NCBI RefSeq assembly: GCF_047496725.1
Contig: NC_132976.1
Span: 9,222,001-9,286,000, forward strand
Direction of reading: 5' to 3'
DNA length: 64,000 nucleotides
Source of the DNA: Anoplolepis gracilipes
Lineage: Eukaryota; Arthropoda; Insecta; Hymenoptera; Formicidae
The position numbers and the translations under genes were made by a program. Positions 54,810-64,000 of this stretch are shown here, piece after piece (position 1 is the stretch's first letter; each line of letters starts with the position of its first letter). A model generated the notes under the pieces. It did no database searches. It worked only from the letters and a program-made list of their open reading frames with translations, and had not been told where the DNA came from.

Positions 54810-55100
54810 ATTGTGAGTGAAAAAACACAGCTCGCAGGTCGTCGTTTTCATCTGCCATTTATTCCGTAAAGTCTGGAGCAATTTCCAGCCGAACGAACCG
54901 TCCACGCCGCGACTTAAGCCGATTTTGCCGCATGCGAACTCGCTGGCAGGTCGACTAATCCATTCCTGCGGCGCGAAATCACGAGATGCGAGAGCGAAAT
55001 CGAAAGCAATTTCATTTTCCAAAGACACGTACACGAGTTCGTCCTTAAAGCCAGGTCCCTGCAGCTCGCGACGTGAACAAAATTTGAGTGCGAAAGCATG
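54810..55100. other. CG-rich patch within the large intron
   Basis: It is CG-rich against strongly AT-rich flanks, with overlapping open frames on both strands (minus 55121-54744, plus 54817-55125). No domain or splice pattern is recognised. Confidence 0.25.
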
Positions 55101-56229
55101 TCCTGTTCGTGAGAGAACCAAATAAGAATAGAAAATTTACCAGAATCCCTGATTCTCTCCTTTTAAGTTGAAAAACTTTGACCTCATTCACACCGCGTAA
55201 TCTCATGATGATTGGAGCATTAAGTTTCATAATACGATCTAAATAAGAAGGCGATCAACATTTATAAAGTTTATAATTAATCTGATTTCTTTAAGATTCA
55301 TTATTTCTCATCGTCATTCAATAAGATAAAGCAAAACTAATAATGAGAGTAAGAGGCTGAAATATAACACGGATTGGAAAACTTCTCGTTAAGAAGACGG
55401 AAGAGAGCATCAACGAAATCCAAATGTTTCATACAGAAAATCCGATTGGGTTAACTCAATTATCGTGTGCTGTGAGATAATAATGAGAAGATAATGTGCA
55501 GAAGCAGTTATTATTCAAGTGTTCCAAAATGCCGGTGTCGAAGTTCGTCGGAAGTGTCGAGTTGAAGACAGTTTCGAGTTTGAGTTCCGCAACAGTAAAG
55601 CGACCCTTTACTATCTTTCTGCACATGAAATAGGGAGAATTTCTCTGCTTTGAGACAAGAGAACAGAGCAACTAATTTTACAGTACTGATTCTGTGTGAA
55701 CAGCCATCAAGTACTATAATGATGTCGTATTAATGGTACATATTAACCGTTATAGAGGTGAATATATTAGAACTATGGCCTTGCGAGAAACTATTTCGCA
55801 AATTGCTTCCGAAATTTGCCTAACGGATAAGTAGTAAGCGGATAAGTAAAGATATCGTCGTAATTGTGTTTGTGTGTGCCTTTTGCAAAATAAACGTGTT
55901 TTAATGGATGAAATATATCGGGTCTATATTCAAACTAATTATGATAATATTACGAAGGTATTTCAATCTTGACAGAATAATGATACGAGGCTTCTCTTTC
56001 GAAATTCATCCAATTTAAAATTATTAAAGCCGACGCATAGGTAGCTTTTATGCGGCAGCCATTCAAATAACAACTTCACATCAAAGAACGAAGACATCAA
56101 ATAAATATAAATATAATTAATTCGCAGCGATATATTGTAGCATTCAATGAAAATACGTGAACGTGAAGTATTATAAATGTCAGCTGTATCACTCTCGAAA
56201 CAAGTGCATCCATTTTCACGCGTCAGTTC

Positions 56230-56790
56230 CATCATTGAAGCGTAAACGCTACGAAACGAATTACCCCCTCCCCCCGCGTCTGTTTCTACCCTCCTCCCTC
56301 CTTCCAACGTGGAACAAAAGCTTTATCGCTTGACGCAAAAAAACGCGTTTGCACGCGACGCAGCAGTGGCTCGAAATTTTGGAAAATCTAGATGAGTCGT
56401 GGAATTTCCAAGTCAAATCCCTAGCTCCTCCCTCCTCTCTCCCTCCGGTTAAACAGCCACACTTGTTCCCATACTGGTCGATAAATCTAGGCACGTCGTC
56501 GTATTTCGGCTCGAAATGCAAGCCGGACGTGCGCGGCGAGAGATCGCAAGCGCATTGCGCTTGCGAAAGCGCAATATCCCGTCCGCGCGCTGTTAATGCA
56601 GACCAAATATTGACGATTTCGTATTTCGAGCCGTCCGTCAGTTTAAAGGATCGTCGACAGATTGTCCTGGTCGAGTGAAAATTTGTATGATTGTTGCGCG
56701 CGACCGAATTGGCACGTCGCCATCGGCAAACGGCACCCCCCATGCTCTCGAGCCTGTTAATAAAATCCCAAATTGTAAACGCATCACCCT
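56230..56790. other. CpG-rich intronic block, open on both strands
   Basis: A minus-strand frame of 188 codons (56827-56261) and a plus-strand frame of 109 codons (56349-56678) overlap here. Neither resembles a known family. The block includes the palindrome at 56545 and purine/pyrimidine runs near 56265-56300. It is more likely regulatory or compositional than coding. Confidence 0.3.
56545..56565. other. Near-perfect palindrome, 10-bp arms
   Basis: The arm cgcaagcgca and its reverse complement are separated by one T, inside the CpG-rich block at about 56230-56790. A further related gcgcaa follows at 56569-56574. No function is assigned. Confidence 0.7.
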
Positions 56791-56828
56791 TTTGACAGTT
56801 CTCTCTCTCTCTCAATCTTAATTTCAAT

Positions 56829-56831
<3 letters not shown>

Positions 56832-56878
<47 letters not shown>
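56832..56878. repeat. (TC)n microsatellite
   Basis: About 23 TC units. A shorter TC run lies at 56802-56813. Confidence 0.95.
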
Positions 56879-56881
<3 letters not shown>

Positions 56882-59800
56882 ATTTCTGACGATTATTACA
56901 GTTGGCTTTGAAATATCGTGACAACATACACACAGAATTATGATCGGCAATATAGAATTGTATACAGTTATTATATACAGATATTTTTCAGTAGCTAAAA
57001 ATGACATTAGTCGACTCATAAATAAACTATAATCGTAAAATTATGACATTAATTTTGATTTATTATTAATTATTATATAATGTATATTATTGTTACATTA
57101 TATACCGTTATTATATATAGATTAACATAATTGTATTTATCATAACTTATTTGCATAATTACTTGATAAAATTTTTAAATAAGAGACTCACAATATTTAA
57201 ATTTCTGAATTTCTTTGAATTTCAACAATAGTTAAATCGTTCTTGAGCGCATGAACAAAGTTATTGGACTGAAAAGTTCAGTCTTTGAGACTACAGAATA
57301 TTTTTCGCAAAAGTATTTTGCAAATCTCAGTGGCCCTTAATTAGTTCCTCTTCCAGTCTCTGAAATCGTCGTTTGACTAAAGTTTGGAAAATCCGAGTTA
57401 TATAACAAGTTCAAAAATCGCTCAATTAGATTCGCAAGTGGTACGAGATCGTTCACTTTCAGATCCGCCAACACGATTCTATTCGAAGCGTTAAAAACTT
57501 TTCAAAAGAACCAAAGGACATCGAACTAGAGGGAAAAGGGTGAGGAAAGAGAAGAGTTACGCGAATTCACAGTGGAACTGAGTAACGATCGCGCCTAAAA
57601 GAACGCGCATCTGCGAGTCGATTAATCAATGAATCGGAAAATGAAAACGAATATCCTCTCTTTCGAAGTAATTATAATTAATTATTCGATAATACGATCA
57701 TCGGATCAAAGGATCTTTAAAAATTGTCCAATCCAAGTTCTCACGTATAACGATGCGAAAAGCATAGGAGCTTTCGAGTAATCCGTGTAAAAAGTTTAAA
57801 ATGTATAAAGGGAGCTTTTCTAAAAAATATACCAAATGTTTCATCCTTTAAACGTATACGAATAAACGATTGTACAAAGTTTTCAAAGCTAAAAATATGT
57901 AGTTTTCATTCTTGAATTTTTATTTCTTGTACGGCAGTAACGAATATCGATGCATAAATCAAATCGTATAATAATTTAAATTAATTTTAAAGGGGGAGAT
58001 ACGATGATGTATAACATACCTTAGTATTCCGCCCTGATATTACTGTGGCGAGGTTTGTATTAAAGTTATTCACATGACTTATCTATTTCAGTCATATAAA
58101 CACAAAGGAAAACTAATTTGTTACTATTTACAGAAAACAAAGAAGAGAAGTGGAAATAAAGGAGACAAAAGAATTTTCGCAGCAAATTACAGCGAATTAT
58201 TAATTTAATCGCGAGCTTTATCGTAATCAAAATATTTTCATGAGCAACAGGATAGTGTATATTTTCATATAATTCTATAATTAAATATTTAGAATACCAA
58301 AAAAAAAATCTGTTTAAATGACTTGGCGCACGTGTTGCAAAAATTCACGTACGCAAATGCTGACAATGAACCAGTTCTCGGGGTAGAAACAGGTTCAATA
58401 CTTGGCACGTACGAGGCGCGACGGAAAATTCCTAAGTGAAAAGTAATGTATTCACGCAAACATGACTTTGCCTAAACTAACTTTTCCATTTGGAGTACCA
58501 CCAGTAGAGTTTTAGAAACTACGGCGGTGCAATCTTTTTCTCCGGTGACCACGCGACCGCTGTAACATTTTTTTAATTCGAGCAAGCGGAGAAAAATTGC
58601 ATGGATAAAAACGACGATTTAAAGTGTCTTAGGGTGTACCAATCGGTCTTATTACATCTTTACCATACATATATACGTATATATATAAACGCATGTAACA
58701 CTGCGCGGAGTATTACTCATGGAACTGCTGCTGCTTGTTTCATATAAATTATAAGCGTGGTTTGCACATCGCGAAATATTAACACCGCAGAATTTCAAAG
58801 TTTAGAATTTGCTTTGAATTGATATTACTATGCAAACATCAACTTTATAATAGAATATAATATAGATAGTAATATAAAAATATTATTAAATAAATATTGC
58901 ATTTTCTAATTATTTCAGTGTAATTATTGATTTTATCATTATGTTACTCCAGATAACCAATGGCCTCTATCTTACTCAATTTTGTCGTGTATTGGAAAAG
59001 ATAAAATAGATATCACGTTCGAAGAAAATTAGATATTGATATGATTTCACAGATTTCAATACATTTTTTGTGACTTTTCAATTTCATATACAATAATTTA
59101 TATATAATATTAACATTTATATATAAATTTATATATAAATATATCAATACGCGCGCGTGCATCTCTTAGATCTCTATTATTATCCTGGTTATACTATTGA
59201 TTATTAAATGAAAAAAAAATGTATGCTAATGAATAAAGTTGATTCATGCTTTCGTGCTGTTAAATCGTTCGTTCACGCAAATAAAAATGGCGAAATATCA
59301 ACTGTATAATACTGTCATTTGTCATTCATGATTAGTTTCTCTCTAATGCCAAGCTGTCCAATTATCTCTGCGAATGGCATATAATTCCACAGAGTATAAA
59401 CCGAAAGGGACAGTAAAACAACGCTCTCAATATAATCGTATCAACGTGCATGTTATACAGAAACGTTTTACACAAAGATTTATTGTCGATTTTACGCTTA
59501 TTAAATGCGGACAGCGTTGCATTTTACTCACGACAAAACAATCGCCGCATTATTTCTATAGCACGAATATAACATAGGAAATATACGAGTAATCCTCGTT
59601 ATTCCAGGAATTATAATAAAACTAGCTTTATCGTCGTTAAAAAAATTAATCTTTTGAATCTCGCAAAAATGTAAATATTTAAAATATATTTTAGATTTAA
59701 AAAATTAATTTATTTATAGAAATGCAATAACATTAAATTATATATTATATAGATATATCGTCTTTCTAATTGTAAGAAACAGTCTTATAACGTAATTTAA

Positions 59801-60056
59801 TTTTAAAATAATGAATAAAATAGTCTGTCCCCATTATTGGCGCGATTGGTATTATGTTCGCTAAAGAAAGGAAATGTAAAGAAGGGATGGTATGCGAAGG
59901 ATACTTCCTTATTAGCATTTCTATCGGCATTGTAATCTTTCGAGAGAACTTGAAACAGTCGCCCGAACAACATAAGTGATTACATTTAATTTTCATGGTA
60001 AAGTTCCATTCTCTTTTGGCCGGTAAAAAAATTGCAATTTAAATCAAAATACTCAC

Positions 60057-60199
60057 TCGTGCACACGCCCTCGTCCATTTCTCGACTGCGGGGTAGTAGA
60101 TTCGTGATTACACATTGCAGACCGACGGCGCACCTGCCCGAAAAACCGAAGAGACCGCCGCAAGGCTCGCCTTCGACACGCGCGCATACTTTGCAACAC
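60057..60199 (-). CDS. Internal exon: C-terminal half of an IGFBP N-terminal-type domain (IGFBP-related protein)
   Basis: A 143-nt exon encodes 47 complete codons, starting CCKVCARVEGEPCGG and ending GVCT. The sequence shows the CCxxC triplet, then GEPCGG, GRCAVGLQC and a final GVC. This is the cysteine order of the second half of the IGFBP domain, which in vertebrate IGFBPs and IGFBP7-like proteins helps bind insulin-like peptides outside the cell. The acceptor is tttatag before 60199 and the donor is gtgagt from 60056. The exon starts with the last base of a split codon and ends with one base (phase 1). An in-frame TGA just upstream of the acceptor means it cannot extend further. In the family the motif is GCGCCxxC, so the split codon is probably its glycine (inference). 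The upstream exon, with signal peptide and first cysteines, is not visible and is probably beyond 64000. The domain call is strong; the exact orthologue is not fixed. Confidence 0.88.
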
Positions 60200-60228
60200 C
60201 TATAAACACATAAAACTTGCGGTCAATC

Positions 60229-60270
<42 letters not shown>

Positions 60271-63200
60271 AAAAATATATAGCCATACAAAATACACGCT
60301 CGATACACAAATCAAGTTAGTTTACGCGACGGGTAATTTAAAGCCAATAAAATAACTCGAGTGGAAAGTTATAATTAGCTGCGTATCGCACGCTGTATTT
60401 TTGCGTCGTGGATAAGATTATACATATTTTTGCGATGTTCGATATCCTTATAATGCCCTTCAATGTTTGCAATCTATTGAAGCGTTATATCTAAATTGTT
60501 TTTAATTTCAATATCTATAAAAATTTGCATTTTGCACATCTTAACAAGAGAAACGGAAAAAATTGATCTCTACGCAAAATAAACGAATGGTATTATTAGC
60601 TCTCTTTTTCTCGTTGTTGTTGTTGTCGTTCGCCAGTAAAATGTATCAGAGATATATTCAGCTCTCGCATGCCTGGCCTCTCAATCTGTTTCCTTCTTTT
60701 TTTATCGACGAAAAACGAACAGCGCGGAAAATTGTTACCGACGTTATAAAACGATAAGGTAGACGAAACGAACAAGCCGCGGCAGCTACATGTGCATCGC
60801 AACCAAGATTGCTTCGATTCGAATGCGGCCATTTGTTTCCTTGTAAGAAATCCTGCGGGCGACGAGAGGATACAATCGCTTTAAAGATATAAAGCGTTTC
60901 TTATAACGGCGTTATATCTTTTTTACGCTCGCAAAATGAAAAGGTATGATTTTGTCTGCATTCTTTTTCAAACAATGGCCAGATGTTGCAGGACAATGAC
61001 GTGAACCGAAAATGATGTAATGCCATATTTTATTGGATTTGTCAGCAAATAAAAATGTAATCTACCGAAAAATTCCAGAATATGCGTAAATAAAACAGAT
61101 TTTATAAACATGTTAGTAAATATCTGTTAAACATTTTTTATTCAGAAAAAATGTTGAAAATACTTTGATAATATGTAAAGCAGCTTCTTTTTGGAAATAT
61201 CAGTTATAATTATCAGCTTTATATGTGACCCAGATTTAGCGATTTAATATTTCATAAGCACTTCAAACTCCTAAGAATAAACTGTAATAAGGAAAATAGT
61301 AACTATTTTCAATTTATTTTCAATAATATAATGTATTATATATATATATTTAATTAATGTAATGTAATATATTACCTGAATAATTAATACATAATATGTA
61401 TTTCCCAAAAGTATTTATAACACACATTATTTATGAAATATATTATTTATTGAAAAATTTATATGAGAAATTTGTGCTTTTTTAATTTTGTACACCGTGG
61501 TAAAATTTATAATTCGATATGTAAATTCGCGATGACACTTGCATTTTTGTTCTCGAAGAAACTCTCTGTCTGGATCGAGATGTAAGAAATTGAGAAGTTT
61601 CTACGTATTATGCGAATGCATATCACTTTGGCGCGTAGCATGCTCAACAGCGCGGAGCATAGTCTTACGAAGTTGCGAGGGAAAAAAGTATGGGAGGAAT
61701 TTCAAGGCGCAGTCTGCGGTGCATCGCGCGGAAAATAATCTCGCGGAAAATTGTCAACTGCAACTAGGAATTTTATTACGTTGTCACCGTGGCGGGGACG
61801 TAGAAGCGAGTTTTCCATGTTCGTTGTCGCGTTTGCGCGAAACAATCTACTTCTTTTAATATACCTTTCGGTTCTGCGCATTCTTACTTGACAGAAGAAT
61901 GTAGTATGAGGAAAAAAGTAACATAATTAAATCAGAAGGCTGAGAGATTAATACATGGCGATAAAACACGTTACGAAGTATAAATAAACATAATTGATTT
62001 TTGTTTTACATAATATTTAAAAAAAATGTGTGATCTACTTAAAAAAATAACGTTTTTTACTTTGTTTGAGAACGCAATGCAAATCTTATATTCTTTATGA
62101 TTAATGCCATTGAAGTAGAGTTGGAAAATGAAGCGCTCGCAGCTAATGCATGTCTCTGCGAACGGCAAAAATAATGTAATTTGTTTCGACTGGCGATTCC
62201 TAATTCGCAACAGCCGTGGTCAGTAATGGTGTTGCATGCTAAATATTTTCCGATAAATTCCCAATACGTCGCTGAATGTAGGATTTCCGTTCCGTGCTCC
62301 GCATCCTTTCGTATACCGTCATTAATTCATGGAAAAACGAACCGTGTGTTGTTGATTTCCACCAAATATGAGTTTTAAATCATGACGCCTAATAGTAAAA
62401 AAACATCGTTGTTTCCACACAATATAATCGTAATAATCGTGAAAACAAAATATCAAGAAATATACGCAATATAACTTTCCTTTGACGATTTGAAAATTTC
62501 TTTAAGATTGAAAAAATATAAACTAAATGTTTTTACTTATTATAAATTTGAAATATATAATCCCGATATTTATAAAATAAAGAGAAATATAGAGATTGTT
62601 ACTTGAATGTAGAAAAAAAAAATTTTATTAATATTTCATCATAAAATAACAAGAATAACAACTCTTGGAAAAAATATATTATAAAATGCATCAAAATTAT
62701 AATATAATATCTTATTCAATTTATTTAGAATCGAGAATACGACAGGTTCTTCTTTAAGTTAATTGGAAAGGTGAGAAGTAAAGACACATTTCTATAGCAA
62801 TTCGCCATAGTTGTAATAAAGCGGTCTTTTCCGTCGTGAGTCGACGATAAGATTATCATTTAACAAGATTTGCGAGCCAGATCATGCACTGAACCGTTCA
62901 AAGCTGCAACGGGGGATGAGATTCAGATTCCAAACTGTCTGAAACCGGTGTTTAATCGAACATTTTATTGAGAGTTTACGAGAAACCGGAAAGCATTCAC
63001 ATTGAGATGCAGTTACGTCCGCATCGCGAAATTGCACGCGACACGTCTCTCCTTTTTTTATATCGCAGTATCGATATCGCGTATGTATAAACTTATAAAC
63101 GGAACAACGTGAAATAAACAGGCATAAAAAGGAAATAATATCGACTCCGTTTTTAATGATGAGCAATTCAGCAACGTGTTGTGGACACGAGCCACAGTAT

Positions 63201-64000
63201 TTATTGCCTGTTACCGCCAACGACACGTCTCGTCGGGATACTGGAAAAATTTGCATAAAGCAATATTCTTGCCGTACGTGCGGGAGAACTCCGACGTGTA
63301 TAACTTTTCTCTCCCCAAACTACCGGCATCGTCATTGAAACTACCCGACTTATCGGGTATCGCGTCGAACATTTCGATGGCCGATCGCCTCCTCCTGAAT
63401 CGCTGAGACTCTTTGGTATAAAAACTTTCCTTCCGGAAATTCCACGCAATAAACGTTAGCTACACCTATTGAATTCGCAAAGGGCCCTTGGGAAAGATGC
63501 TATAACTGTCCGAAGGTACTCCAAAGAATTCTTTCTCTATTTCCGCAAACGGGCGCGTCGCTTTCCTTTGAAATTCAATTCCGACATTTTTCGAATCAGC
63601 ATATCGTATGTATCGACGCGTGCGTGACTGTATTATCGTGTGTATGGTGAGATACTGTAGAAATACGCGAAGCGAAATAACGCCAGATATAGAGAGAAAA
63701 AGAACGAGAGAGTTTGAGAAACGGAACGTTTGGTAGATAAGCTTTCGGATTGCGCATAAAGATTTCTCGAGGTCCCTCGTATGAATTTCGTAAAGAATCT
63801 GCCTTTACGATGGTACGAGTAAACCCTTCTGTTCTAATAGAGACCGTAAGGAAACAGTTACCGATAATAAGTGCATACATTTATACCGTGTCTCTTACGT
63901 TCGCGATTCTTATTTAAAAATTTAATCTAACGCATAATTCACAGCTTGATCTCAATTCACGGTCCTCAATCGCCGACGCGATTCTTATTCGATTTCCGCA
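60200..64000 (-). other. Intron upstream of the IGFBP exon (partial); no exon recognised
   Basis: This stretch lies 5' of the IGFBP exon on the minus strand. I looked for a secreted N-terminus, meaning a hydrophobic leader and the first IGFBP cysteines ending in a phase-2 donor, and found none. It holds a TA repeat at 60233-60268, AT-rich sequence at about 61000-61500 and 62400-62730, and CpG-richer sequence at about 63150-63500. Open frames here are short and unlike known families. Confidence 0.55.
60233..60268. repeat. (TA)n microsatellite close to the IGFBP exon
   Basis: 18 TA units, 34 bp upstream of the exon's splice acceptor on the minus strand. Length changes here would alter the acceptor's upstream context. 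Confidence 0.95.

Larger units (their letters stand above)
31898..60056 (-). other. Giant intron (28,159 bp) between the IGFBP and Kazal-like exons
   Basis: The span is fixed by the donor at 60056 and the acceptor ending at 31898. It contains the second copy of a dispersed repeat (41131-41540), an inverted-repeat element (48224-48447), a hammerhead-like core (32249-32275), GA/TC tracts at 33591, 49651, 51591, 52077 and 56832, and TA tracts at 41798 and 45575. CpG-rich blocks lie at about 33400-34180, 41920-42870, 45220-45560, 54810-55100 and 56230-56790. No other gene was recognised on either strand. Confidence 0.7.

Noticed and set aside
59868..59892. A stretch resembling the miR-1 mature sequence (atgtaaagaag)
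   Set aside because: It mismatches at both ends of the seed region and no flanking hairpin was seen. Probably chance.
60108..60308. A minus-strand open frame of 66 codons overlapping the IGFBP exon
   Set aside because: It is in a different frame from the cysteine-rich IGFBP reading and most of it is TA-repeat translated as Tyr-Ile. It is a shadow.

Overview
This looks like eukaryotic, arthropod and probably hymenopteran (ant-like) nuclear DNA. It is AT-rich and gene-poor, with many TA, GA/TC and poly-A simple repeats. It carries TA-flanked inverted-repeat elements of a kind common in hymenopteran genomes, and short exons with GT-AG borders lie far apart. Nothing suggests bacterial operons, CRISPR, rRNA or tRNA genes. 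The species cannot be fixed from the sequence alone.

I can support one protein-coding gene. It runs right to left (minus strand) and spans most of the window. Three internal exons are visible: 60199-60057 (second half of an IGFBP-type cysteine-rich domain), 31897-31670 (cysteine-rich, Kazal-like tail) and 23432-23385 (a 48-nt linker exon). The reading frames join in phase across two introns of about 28.2 kb and 8.2 kb. The product is probably a secreted protein related to insulin-like growth factor-binding protein-related protein 1 (IGFBP7/IGFBPL1/KAZALD1-like). Its signal-peptide exon should lie right of 64000. Its expected Ig-like exon should lie left of 23385 and perhaps outside the window, since I could not find it.

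The rest reads as intron. 1-23384 holds two TA-flanked inverted-repeat elements (1992-2364, 6427-6762), one copy of a roughly 400-bp dispersed repeat, hairpins, microsatellites and several CpG-rich patches. 23433-31669 holds a decayed Tc1-like transposon (25061-25575). 31898-60056 holds the second copy of the dispersed repeat (41131-41540), a small inverted-repeat element (48224-48447), a hammerhead-like motif (32249-32275), long TC/GA tracts and a conspicuous CpG-rich block near 41.9-42.9 kb. 60200-64000 shows no recognisable exon.

I found no convincing new multi-gene system. The most useful leads are the gene structure itself (symmetrical cassette-like exons in giant introns, and a readable retained intron), two near-perfect hairpins with 15-16 bp stems, and the CpG-rich intronic blocks.
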